This document shows, piece by piece, positions 1 to 8,075 of a stretch of DNA of 64,000 nt; within the stretch, counting starts at the first letter, position 1, and each line of letters starts with the position of its first letter. Source of the DNA: Pelomonas sp. Root405 (GTDB taxonomy: Bacteria > Pseudomonadota > Gammaproteobacteria > Burkholderiales > Burkholderiaceae_C); the NCBI RefSeq assembly GCF_001425165.1, contig NZ_LMDU01000012.1, positions 77,036-141,035 of the forward strand, read 5' to 3'. The translations under genes were made by a program, and so were the position numbers. The notes below the pieces were generated by a model. That model saw only the letters and a program-made list of their open reading frames with translations. It made no database searches and was not told the DNA's origin.

Positions 1-1098
1 ATTGCCCACTACGAGGGCTACCGCGTGCAGCACAGTCTGACGCGCGGCCCGGGCAAGGGCGGCGTGCGCTACCACCCCGACGTGACGCTTGAAGAAGTGA
101 TGGCGCTGGCCGGCTGGATGACGATCAAGAACGCCGCCGTCAACCTGCCCTACGGCGGCGCCAAGGGCGGCATCCGGCTCGACCCGACCGGGCTGTCGAT
201 GAAGGAGCTGGAAAAGGTTACGCGCCGGTACACCAGCGAGATCGGCATCATCATCGGCCCCAACCAGGACATCCCCGCGCCGGACGTGAACACGAACGGC
301 AAGATCATGGCCTGGATGATGGACACGTATTCGATGAATACCGGCGCCACGGCGACCGGCGTCGTTACCGGCAAGCCCATCGAGCTGGGCGGCTCGCTGG
401 GCCGCGTGGCCGCCACCGGCCGCGGTGTCTTCGTCGTCGGGCGGGAGGCCATGCGCCGCCTCAACATCGACATGGACCATGCCCGCGTCGCCGTGCAGGG
501 CTTCGGCAATGTCGGCTCCATCGCCGCCAAGCTGTTCGCGGCCAACGGCGCCAAGATCGTCTGCGTGCAGGACCACACCGGCACCATCCTCAACCAGAAC
601 GGCTTCGACATGCAGAGCCTGCTGGACCATTTGGCGCAGACCAAGGGCGTGGCCGGCTTCAAGGGCGCCGACGCGATCGCCAACGAAGACTTCTGGGACG
701 TCAAGACGGACATCCTGATCCCCGCGGCGCTTGAAGGGCAGATCACCGCCGAGCGTGCCCAGCGCATCCAGACCCGCCTGGTGCTCGAAGGCGCCAACGG
801 CCCGACCACGCCCGACGGCGAGGCCGTGCTGGCCGACCGCGGCATCGTCGTCGTGCCCGACGTCATCGCCAACGCGGGCGGTGTGACGGTGTCCTATTTC
901 GAGTGGGTGCAGGACTTCTCGTCCTTCTTCTGGACCGAGGACGAGATCAATGTCCGCCTGGACAAGATCATGATCGGCGCGTTCAAGCACATCTGGGAAA
1001 CGGGCGAGGACCACAAGATCCCGCTGCGCACGGCCGCCTTCACGGTCGCCTGCACACGGGTGTTGCAGGCGCGCGAGGAGCGCGGGCTGTATCCGTGA
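1..1098 (+). CDS. gdhA: Glu/Leu/Phe/Val dehydrogenase (glutamate dehydrogenase), 5' partial
   Basis: This gene enters the window already in frame: codons from base 1 read [20 protein letters not shown], so the start lies upstream and the GTG at 25 is internal. The product is a cytosolic glutamate dehydrogenase that interconverts glutamate and 2-oxoglutarate plus ammonia with NAD(P). Visible marks are the substrate-binding stretch [13 protein letters not shown], the catalytic-lysine motif PYGGAKGGI, the Rossmann motif [10 protein letters not shown] and the late [12 protein letters not shown] motif. About 50-70 N-terminal residues are missing compared with the usual ~430. Family assignment is secure; cofactor preference cannot be read. 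The stop codon is followed directly by a repeat also found at 24075-24214. Confidence 0.95.
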   Translation: MAHYEGYRVQHSLTRGPGKGGVRYHPDVTLEEVMALAGWMTIKNAAVNLPYGGAKGGIRLDPTGLSMKELEKVTRRYTSEIGIIIGPNQDIPAPDVNTNGKIMAWMMDTYSMNTGATATGVVTGKPIELGGSLGRVAATGRGVFVVGREAMRRLNIDMDHARVAVQGFGNVGSIAAKLFAANGAKIVCVQDHTGTILNQNGFDMQSLLDHLAQTKGVAGFKGADAIANEDFWDVKTDILIPAALEGQITAERAQRIQTRLVLEGANGPTTPDGEAVLADRGIVVVPDVIANAGGVTVSYFEWVQDFSSFFWTEDEINVRLDKIMIGAFKHIWETGEDHKIPLRTAAFTVACTRVLQAREERGLYP

Positions 1099-1235
1099 GC
1101 CCCTCGCCCAGTCAGGCCATGCTGTACGCGGGCCTGCCTGGTCGGTCCCCCAAGGGGACGGCGATGCTTGCGGCATTGAGCCGCAAGCACATCGCCATCG
1201 CGGGCCGGCTTGGGAGCGGCCCGGCGCTCGGCCCG
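1096..1235 (+). repeat. Hairpin-rich 3'-end repeat, copy 1
   Basis: From the gdhA stop codon onward this sequence matches the reverse complement of 24075-24214. Three foldable parts are visible: GTCCCC-CAA-GGGGAC (1145-1159); a long hairpin 1160-1196 with arms GGCGATG/CATCGCC and CTTGCGGC/GCCGCAAG around ATTGA; and a GC-rich block 1201-1235. In copy 2 the long stem has CTCGCGGC/GCCGCGAG, a paired (compensatory) change, which argues that the fold is kept. There is no T-run, so it is not a classical intrinsic terminator. A REP-like or 3'-UTR element is inferred. Confidence 0.8.
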
Positions 1236-1255
1236 AATACCGCACCAATCCCGCG

Positions 1256-1331
1256 GTAGGTACGTAGGCACAATTCGGTCTCCACGCATGGACAGCCCGT
1301 AAGAAGCGGGCAAAGTCCGTCGACCTACGTA
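1256..1331 (+). promoter_or_regulatory. Foldable leader / candidate riboswitch ahead of the ABC operon
   Basis: An 8-bp long-range helix TACGTAGG (1261-1268) with CCTACGTA (1324-1331) closes just at the A of the ATG start. Inside it a second stem pairs GGAC (1290-1293) with GTCC (1315-1318), stacked on GCCCG (1295-1299) and CGGGC (1307-1311). No Shine-Dalgarno sequence is visible before the ATG, so the outer helix could gate initiation. NMT1-domain transporter genes are known to carry the NMT1-motif (xanthine-I) riboswitch in proteobacteria; I could not match this leader to its consensus from memory. A cis-regulatory RNA is inference. Confidence 0.4.
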
Positions 1332-2371
1332 TGGCGACCGCATTGAGCGAATCCACATTTCCCAGCGTCGACCGCCGGCAGCTGTTGCGCGGCACGCTCG
1401 CGTCGGCATTGCCGGTGCTCGGCCTGCCCGCGGCGGCCGCATCAGGCCCGCTGATCGTTGGCGGCCTGCCGGTCACCTGCAACCTGACGCTGCCGGTCGC
1501 CTGCATGGCGCGCGCCAACAGCAACAAGACCGCCGGCAGCAAGACCTTCGAGTTCGAGTACAGCAAGTACAACGGCTGGCCCGAGATCAAGGAATCGCTG
1601 ATGACGGGCCGCATCCAGGCGGGCTACATGCTGGCACCCCTGGTCATGGACCTGGCGGACAAGCGCATCCCCGTCAAGATCGTCTCGCTGGGCCACCGCT
1701 CGGGCGCCGTCATCATGGTGCGCACCGATTCGCCCTACAAGAAGTTCAAGGACCTCACGGGCAAGCGCATCGCCATTCCCAGCCGCTTCGCGGTGGACTT
1801 CCTGTTCCTGCGCAAGATGCTTGCCGCAGAGGGCATGAGCCCGAAGGACATCCAGATCATCGAGATGCCGCCGCCCGACATGCCGGCGGCTCTTTATGCC
1901 AAGGCCGTCGACGGCTATTGCACCGGCGAGCCCTTCGGTGCGTCGGCCCAGCGTGCCGGCTACGCCAGGCCGCTGCGCATGACGCGCGATGAATGGCGCA
2001 ACTACATCTGCTGCGTGCTGACCGTGCGCGAAGAGCTGATCAAGGAAAACCGACCTCTGGTGCAGAACCTGGTGGACCATGTGCAGGGCGCCGGCAACTG
2101 GCTCGACCAGCAGGCCGCCAACCGCGAGAAAGCCATCCAGATCGCCGCCGGTCGCAAGTTCTTCAACCAGGACCCGAACATCCTGCGCTTCGTGATGGAG
2201 AACCCGACCGACCGCGTGACTTATGGCGACCTGCGCATGATCCGCGCCGAGTTCGACGAGCTGATGAAGTTGTCCATGGAGGCCGGCACCTTGAAGCAGC
2301 CGGTGGCCTACGAGAAGTACGTGGACGAGAGCTTTGTGAAAGCAGCCAAGGCCGCGCCCATCCCGATATGA
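1331..2371 (+). CDS. ABC transporter substrate-binding protein, NMT1/NrtA-like
   Basis: A 346-residue periplasmic binding protein and first gene of a five-gene operon. The N-terminus DRRQLLRGTLASALPVLG followed by AAAAS is a Tat-like signal. The body has the NMT1/SsuA/NrtA pattern: ligand-lobe start LIVGGLPVTCNLTLPVA, YNGWPEIKESLMTGRIQAGY, GKRIAIPSRF and the NrtA/CmpA-type GYCTGEPFGA. Ligands in this family include nitrate, bicarbonate, sulfonates and pyrimidines; none can be assigned here. The next gene overlaps it by ATGA. Its company with two copper-type proteins is unusual for the family. Transport role is likely; substrate unknown. Confidence 0.85.
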   Translation: MATALSESTFPSVDRRQLLRGTLASALPVLGLPAAAASGPLIVGGLPVTCNLTLPVACMARANSNKTAGSKTFEFEYSKYNGWPEIKESLMTGRIQAGYMLAPLVMDLADKRIPVKIVSLGHRSGAVIMVRTDSPYKKFKDLTGKRIAIPSRFAVDFLFLRKMLAAEGMSPKDIQIIEMPPPDMPAALYAKAVDGYCTGEPFGASAQRAGYARPLRMTRDEWRNYICCVLTVREELIKENRPLVQNLVDHVQGAGNWLDQQAANREKAIQIAAGRKFFNQDPNILRFVMENPTDRVTYGDLRMIRAEFDELMKLSMEAGTLKQPVAYEKYVDESFVKAAKAAPIPI

Positions 2372-2946
2372 AACGCCGAACGTTGTTGCTGGCCGCGCTG
2401 CCGGCGTCTGCGATTGCCAGCACGCCGCCTCGGCTGAAGGCCGGTGTCTTCGAACCCGCACAAGCCGCGCCGGAGTTCTCGCTCAAGGGCAGCGACGGCG
2501 CCGAGCTGAAGCTGGCGCGTTTCAAGGGCAAGCTGGTGCTGCTGATGTTCGGCTTCACCCAGTGTCCCGAGGTCTGCCCAACGACGCTGGCCACGCTGGC
2601 CCAGGCGCGCAAGTCGCTCGGCGCGGACGCGGCGGACGTGCAGGTGGTCTATGTGACCGTCGACCCGGAGCGCGACGACGTCGCGCGCATCCGCCAATAC
2701 CTAGGCGCCTTCGACACCAGCTTTGTCGGCGGCACCGAGACGCCCGAGAAGCTGGCCGCGATGCGCAAGCGCTACGGCGTCGTCGCCGAGAAGATCGCCG
2801 CCAAGCAAGGCAACGCCTACGGCATGAACCACTCCACCTCGGTCTTCCTGATCGACCGCGCCGGCAAGCTGCGCGCCATGATGCCGTACGGCCACGAGGC
2901 CAAGGACTTCGTCCATGACCTCAAGCTGCTCCTGGCGGCCAAGTGA
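2368..2946 (+). CDS. SCO1/SenC family copper chaperone / thiol-disulfide protein
   Basis: A 192-residue secreted or membrane-anchored protein starting at the ATG that overlaps the upstream stop (ATGA). After a short signal (MKRRTLLLAALPASAIA) comes a thioredoxin-like fold with the SCO copper site: C66 and C70 in CPEVC, and H155 in GMNHSTSVFLID. The pattern VVYVTVDPERD is also typical. SCO proteins load copper into cytochrome oxidase CuA or act as thiol reductases in the periplasm. Here the gene lies between an ABC binding protein and a cupredoxin rather than beside cox genes, so its client is probably another operon product. Family secure, partner inferred. Confidence 0.92.
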   Translation: MKRRTLLLAALPASAIASTPPRLKAGVFEPAQAAPEFSLKGSDGAELKLARFKGKLVLLMFGFTQCPEVCPTTLATLAQARKSLGADAADVQVVYVTVDPERDDVARIRQYLGAFDTSFVGGTETPEKLAAMRKRYGVVAEKIAAKQGNAYGMNHSTSVFLIDRAGKLRAMMPYGHEAKDFVHDLKLLLAAK

Positions 2947-3374
2947 AGCGCTGGCTGTGGCTCCTGCCGGTCGTCGTGCTGGTCCCGCTGGCATGGGCCG
3001 CTTTCGCTCCCCTTGAACTTGCCTCACGCGACGAGCTGTTCGAGATCCCCGCCGGTACCTATGCGCGCCGCATGGCCGGCGACAAGGTCGAGATCCTGCC
3101 CGACCGCATCGACCTGACGCTGGGTCTCAACGACGTGCTGCTGCTGCGCAACCGTGACGAGGTGCCGCAGCAGTTCGGCCCCGTGCTCATCATGCCGGGG
3201 CAGAGCTTCAGGCTGCCCTTCGAGGTCGCGTCGACCTACAGCTTTGCCTGCAGCGCGCACGCCAGCGGCCAGATGGCCGTCGTCGTCGCTGCCACGCCGG
3301 AGCGGGGCTGGCCGGCGCTGCAGTGGCGCTGGCAACAACTCATGAAACGCTGGAATGACAAGGAGGGGCGGTGA
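2943..3374 (+). CDS. Membrane-anchored cupredoxin-like protein
   Basis: A 143-residue protein starting at a GTG inside the upstream stop region (4-base overlap). Residues 1-22 form a signal or anchor helix, followed by a single cupredoxin-like domain. The C-terminal copper loop C103-x2-H106-x4-M111 (CSAHASGQM) matches type-1 copper loops such as plastocyanin. The first ligand His, normally in a V-P-H segment, is replaced: EVPQQFGP with Gln at 76 and 77. Copper binding is therefore possible but atypical. A charged tail (WNDKEGR) ends the protein. It probably works with the SCO protein just upstream; the role in transport is unknown. Confidence 0.75.
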   Translation: MKRWLWLLPVVVLVPLAWAAFAPLELASRDELFEIPAGTYARRMAGDKVEILPDRIDLTLGLNDVLLLRNRDEVPQQFGPVLIMPGQSFRLPFEVASTYSFACSAHASGQMAVVVAATPERGWPALQWRWQQLMKRWNDKEGR

Positions 3375-4121
3375 ACCTGCGCCTGAATCGAATCCTGCCG
3401 CCGCTGGCGGTCATCACCGTGATCATCGCGGCGTGGTGGGCCATCGTCGTCTACACCGAGAGTCCCATCTTCCCGACGCCGTGGGCGGTTGTCACCGGCA
3501 CGCTGGAGCTGGCCGAGGACGGCACGCTGTGGGAGCACATCACCGCGTCCCTCATGCGTGTGGGCATCGGCTTCGGCTTCGCGATGCTGATCGGCATTCC
3601 GCTCGGCCTGTGGATGGGCTGGGTGGATGCGGCTTACCGCACCTTCAACCCGATCTTCCAGATGCTGCGGCCGATCTCGCCCATCGCCTGGATCCCGCTG
3701 GCCATCCTGTGGTTCGGCGTCGGCGACGTCTCGCCCATCTTCCTGATCTTCATCTCCTCGGTGTTCCCGCTCATCGTGCAGACGACATCGGGGGTGCACA
3801 CCATCGACCGGCGCTACCTGCGCGCCGCGGCCAACTTCGGCGTGTCGCGCGTGGTCATGTTCCGCCGCGTCGTCATTCCCGCCGTGCTGCCGGAAATCAT
3901 CATCGGCATGCGCATCGGCATCGGCGTGGCCTGGCTGGTCGTCGTGGCCGCCGAAATGATTGCGCTGCGTTCGGGCCTGGGCTATCTCATCATGGACTCG
4001 CGCAACGCGGGCAACCGCTATGACCTCGTCATCGCCAGCATGATCCTCATCGGCGTCATCGGCCTGATGTTGGACGGCGTCACCCGCCTCCTCGAAAAAC
4101 TCAAAACCGTGCGGTGGCGCT

Positions 4122-4132
<11 letters not shown>
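3371..4132 (+). CDS. ABC transporter permease (BPD_transp_1, SsuC/NrtB-like)
   Basis: A 253-residue inner-membrane permease starting at GTG within the previous stop (GTGA). It has about six hydrophobic segments (for example VITVIIAAWWAIVVY near residue 15 and MILIGVIGLMLDGV near 225). The coupling EAA-type loop reads RAAANFGVSRVVMFRRVVIPAVLPEII. The length matches SsuC/TauC/NrtB permeases, which pair with NMT1-type binding proteins. It overlaps the ATPase start by 11 bases, so all five genes are almost surely one transcript. Substrate not determinable. Confidence 0.92.
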
Positions 4133-4888
<756 letters not shown>

Positions 4889-4892
<4 letters not shown>

Positions 4893-5332
4893 CCCTTGAG
4901 CACCGCGCCCGTGCTGTCGAGCACGCGCAGCGTGACGGGGATGGCCGCCGCCACGCTCTGCGTGACGGTGCAGAAATCCTCAAAGGTGTCCAGCACGCGT
5001 TGGATGTGGCCCAGCTCGCCGGCTGGCTTGCCCAGGTGCAGGTCGACGGCGAGGCCCAGCACGCGGTTGCGGTTGCGCTCGTTGCGCCCCACGGTCGCCT
5101 TCACCTCGGTGCGCAGTGGCGACGGATCATCCTTGTACTTTTGGCAGGCGAACCAGAGCGATGCGGACAGGCAGTTGCCGACCGCCGAGGCCAGCAGCTC
5201 GACCGGGTCGGGCCCGAGGCCAGTGCCCATGGGCACTGGCTCGTCGGACAGCAGCACGGCGATGCCCGGCGCGTAATGATGCTCAAACTGGTAGCCCTGG
5301 CGCTGGGTCAGGGTGACGCTTGGGTTGTCCAT
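4889..5332 (-). CDS. OsmC family peroxiredoxin-like protein
   Basis: A 147-residue cytosolic OsmC/Ohr-type protein that reduces organic peroxides through two cysteines. The peroxidatic Cys54 sits in ELLASAVGNCLSASLW and the second in EDFCTVTQSV near residue 121, the spacing expected for the family. The frame is open for 64 codons further upstream, but homology starts at MDNPSVTLTQRQGY, so ATG 5332 is chosen. It converges on the ABC ATPase with overlapping stops and is transcribed away from the repeat-bearing strip 5409-5957. Confidence 0.9.
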
Positions 5333-5408
5333 GGCGGTCGCTGGTTGGAGGTTGCGGCTGATAACAATGTATCGCTCGCTGACAAAGGGTCGAAACGACA
5401 CATCGGAA

Positions 5409-5427
5409 GGCCTCGACCTTCGAGGCC
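5409..5427. repeat. Perfect stem-loop upstream of the OsmC gene
   Basis: GGCCTCGA, loop CCT, TCGAGGCC: an 8-bp perfect stem 77 bases before the OsmC start, itself flanked by CGAAAC (5391) and GTTTCG (5431), which extend the pairing. There is no T-run. It could be an operator or a recombination-associated hairpin; function unknown. Confidence 0.4.
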
Positions 5428-5475
5428 AAAGTTTCGAACTGGCGCGAGGTGGCCTGCCCCTCGACCGACTGCTCT

Positions 5476-5507
5476 GCAGCGTTATGGAAAGCTCTCCATA
5501 ACGCTGC
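5476..5507. repeat. 13-bp-arm palindrome at the left end of the inverted repeat
   Basis: GCAGCGTTATGGA (5476-5488) pairs perfectly with TCCATAACGCTGC (5495-5507) across six bases. It overlaps the left arm of the 31-bp inverted repeat but has no counterpart at the right arm. This asymmetry resembles a recombinase or transposon end with one side lost; that is inference. Confidence 0.6.
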
Positions 5508-5957
5508 CTATGCGCAGGTCGCAACTATGCGCACGACCAAGCCGTGACAGCACAAATTCCCCTATGCGAACCGCACGAGACGCGCCCCAGCTTCTGCGCA
5601 TATTTTTGGCGAGACAAGTCCGGGAACTGCACAGCTCCCGCCGCGACTGCGGTCTTGGCGAGTTCGATGGCTTACCTCGCCTCGAAGTGGATCATGGGCC
5701 TGGGACCGGTCGGTTAGGCCGTTGAATGCGGGCACTCGCGCGATTTGGCTCGACGATGCATCGTCGCCAGGTCGAGGGCCGACGCGCGGCGCGACAACCT
5801 GCCATCGGCATCACACGCTGCTCCGCAACGCCGCATGCTCGCGAAAACTATGTCGAGGTCTGGCCGGCCGTGCCTCCTTCGAGGCCGCGAATCTCCTGGA
5901 CGTCAAGATCTCCCCGCCCGTCACCCGCGCATAGTTGCGACCTGCGCATAGGCAGCG
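5502..5957. mobile_element. 456-bp segment bounded by a 31-bp perfect inverted repeat; no gene inside
   Basis: Bases 5502-5532 are the exact reverse complement of 5927-5957 (31 of 31), with mismatches immediately outside. The octamer TATGCGCA occurs twice directly in the left arm (5509-5516 region and 5526-5533), and related TGCGCATA copies lie at 5596 and in the right arm. No credible coding region lies between the arms. It could be a non-autonomous element, or the leftover ends of a larger element whose recombinase is lost. Together with flanking sequence this explains the gene-free stretch 5333-6061. Confidence 0.6.
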
Positions 5958-6061
5958 GGTGCCGTCGGTCGCGCCCGGCCTAGCCGCGGCAGCAAAGTGC
6001 CCAAAGCGGAATGTCGGGCTCGGCCGCAAGAGACGGCCCAGGAGCGGTCACTCGCGGGCTG

Positions 6062-6571
6062 CTATCCGCAGCAACTTGCTGCGCGCACAACCTGGGCCTT
6101 GTCTGCCGGCAAGGCCCGGTCCTCCAGAATGGTGTAGTCGACGGCCGGACCGCCCGAACAGGCGGTGTCGCAGCTGCAGACGAACGTGCTTAAGCTGCCT
6201 TCGAGCGCCTTCAGTTCTTCAAGCTTCTGCCGCACCTGCGCGAGGTGGGCGGCAGGGATGTCGCGAACGTCGGCGCACGAGCGGTCGGGCTCATCGACGA
6301 GCCCGACAAGCTCCCGCACCTGATCGATGGAGAAGCCGAAGTCTCGGCAGCGGCGGATGGAGACCAGGCGCCGGATGTCGCCCCGCGCCTTGATGACCCG
6401 CAGCGTGCGGAGGGCACTTCGCCCTTCCACTTTGATGCCCAGCAGGATGTTGTCCGCCAGCGCGCTGGTGCGGGTCCGCATTTCAACTCCCAGCTGTAGC
6501 AATGGGTTGAGTCGGCAGTGCCGGATGCGCTCGCCGCCCTGGTTCCGTTGGTGTGACCTGTCGTCTGCCAC
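6062..6571 (-). pseudogene. MerR-family regulator, decayed N-terminus
   Basis: The C-terminal two thirds is clearly MerR-like: RRLVSIRRCRDFGFSIDQVRELVGLVDEPDRSCADV, a long dimerisation helix (HLAQVRQKLEELKALEGSL), then a cysteine-rich end (CSCDTACSGGP, CC near the stop). The upstream part, which should carry the winged-helix DNA-binding domain, shows no recognisable helix-turn-helix in any frame on this strand. A tyrosine also stands where relatives usually have Cys before TILED. I read it as a remnant beside the inverted-repeat element. A functional divergent protein is possible but less likely. Confidence 0.6.
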
Positions 6572-6706
6572 ACAAGTCTGCGCTTGGTCTAGGGGAAAAC
6601 GGTAGGCGCACAGAGGGATTGCAGATATCGGGCAAAGGACGCCTTAATCGCTACGTCTTGGCTGATTTCGTCCACGCCAACAGCCAAAGCGGCCAGGGAG
6701 ATCCGA

Positions 6707-8032
6707 ATGGAATTTGCTGAGCTGTTCGCCCAAGGCGCCAGGCTCGTCCTGCCGCTGGCGTGGGCAAAAGGACTGACCTCATACTTTGACTACTCAGGCC
6801 CAAGTGTCGAGTTGCTGGTGCCCGATGCCAGTTTGCGGGCTGCCATCCACCGCATCCTGTTGGGCATGACAGATTGCTTTGAGGCTGGCTTCCTAATGTT
6901 CACGGCCGAAGCGGCCATCCCGATGGGCGGCAAGAGCCTGTTGGTGATTCGCGCAGCCGGTACTGGCACAGTATCGAGTGGGCTCGATGAGGTGCTCCAG
7001 CGTCTGCAACTCCAACCTCTGTCCATCGCCACAGTCGACGGCAGGCAGCGCACCGTTAAAGCGCGGGGAGTCTGCCCGGCCACTGGCGGACGAGTGCTTT
7101 TCACCGATGCTAGACGAGATGGACTGGCACTTTCAGTCCACACGCATGTGGCCGTGGCCCAGCTGCCCGACGGCGCCGAGCATCATGCTCGCGCCAGCGA
7201 TGCAGCCGCTTGGTTGGTCAGTCCGCGGCCAGGCCGCCTCGATTCAGTCGACCGTCGACTGCGGCGACTCGGCTGGCAAACAAGGCGGTTCCCTTCGCTT
7301 GAAAAGGCATCTGCCCTGCTATTGAGCGGCGCGCTATCCAGCGACGTCATGCCGATGATGCTTGTCGCAGCAGAAATCGACGGCGCGGAACTGACGCTCA
7401 TGGAGAAGGTTGCCGCAGCGCTGCCTGGCGTCAGCGTCGTTCTTGCCGTGCTCGCCGGATCGGTCACTCTCAAAGCAAGGGAGCGCACCCCTGTCGACAT
7501 CCGTGTGCTGCCGCTCAGCCCCGGTGAACTGGAGCGCTTCACCTTGCGCGTTGATCGCGTTCTGTCCAATGATGAAGCGCGACAAACGTCGCCAAGCCCG
7601 TTTTATGCACAAGTCGTCAAGCAGGTCCTGGTCGTGGACGACAACAGCGTGAATCAGCTGTTGTCACGGGCGCAGTTGGAAGTGCTTGGATACGACGTGA
7701 CGGTGGCAAGTGACGGCGAGGAAGCCATCAAGGTTTGCCTGGAATCACCGCCCGACGCCGTGCTGATGGATCTCGACATGCCGGTACTCGGCGGGTGCGA
7801 CGCCACTCGCCGCCTTCGTGACCTGCAACGGCTCGGCTTGCTCGCGCCTTTTCCGATCGTGGCCTCCACCAGCGCGCAGGAAGCTGCCGCGCAGCAAGAA
7901 TGCTTCGACGCCGGCATGGACGGCTTCTTGGCCAAGCCGATTGACCTCGCCGTTCTCGCCGAAGAGTTGCATCGGGTCGTGCCGATGCGACCGGTCCCTT
8001 GCCCAGATGTTGACCCTCTGGGCCACACGTGA
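6707..8032 (+). CDS. Response regulator with degenerate N-terminal domains and C-terminal receiver
   Basis: A 441-residue cytoplasmic protein started at an ATG preceded by GGGAG. The last ~125 residues are a canonical receiver: VLVVDDNSVNQ, phospho-Asp in VLMDLDMPVLGG, Ser/Thr region VASTSA, Lys in FLAKPID, the shape found at the end of hybrid kinases. Residues ~200-300 look like a pseudo-receiver without the acidic pocket. Residues ~30-110 (LRAAIHRILLGMTDCFEAGFLMF ... LLVIRAAGTG) weakly resemble an ATPase domain of a kinase lacking its N-box. It thus looks like a hybrid kinase that lost catalysis. The kinase 44 bases downstream is the likely partner. Confidence 0.8.
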   Translation: MEFAELFAQGARLVLPLAWAKGLTSYFDYSGPSVELLVPDASLRAAIHRILLGMTDCFEAGFLMFTAEAAIPMGGKSLLVIRAAGTGTVSSGLDEVLQRLQLQPLSIATVDGRQRTVKARGVCPATGGRVLFTDARRDGLALSVHTHVAVAQLPDGAEHHARASDAAAWLVSPRPGRLDSVDRRLRRLGWQTRRFPSLEKASALLLSGALSSDVMPMMLVAAEIDGAELTLMEKVAAALPGVSVVLAVLAGSVTLKARERTPVDIRVLPLSPGELERFTLRVDRVLSNDEARQTSPSPFYAQVVKQVLVVDDNSVNQLLSRAQLEVLGYDVTVASDGEEAIKVCLESPPDAVLMDLDMPVLGGCDATRRLRDLQRLGLLAPFPIVASTSAQEAAAQQECFDAGMDGFLAKPIDLAVLAEELHRVVPMRPVPCPDVDPLGHT

Positions 8033-8075
8033 GCTTGACGCGAGCCTCAGCCGCTAGCAACCCATCGACCCAACC

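Noticed and set aside
150-872. Long open frames antisense to gdhA and to many other genes
   Set aside because: In high-GC DNA the opposite strand and other frames are often open; these lack family motifs and ribosome sites and shadow clearly coding genes.
1141-1235. Classical Rho-independent terminator after gdhA
   Set aside because: Strong hairpins but no T-run, and the element is a dispersed repeat of three hairpins.
5476-5957. Integron attC or CRISPR-like array
   Set aside because: There are inverted arms and a few octamer copies, but no regular repeat-spacer pattern, no attC core sites and no integrase or cas gene.
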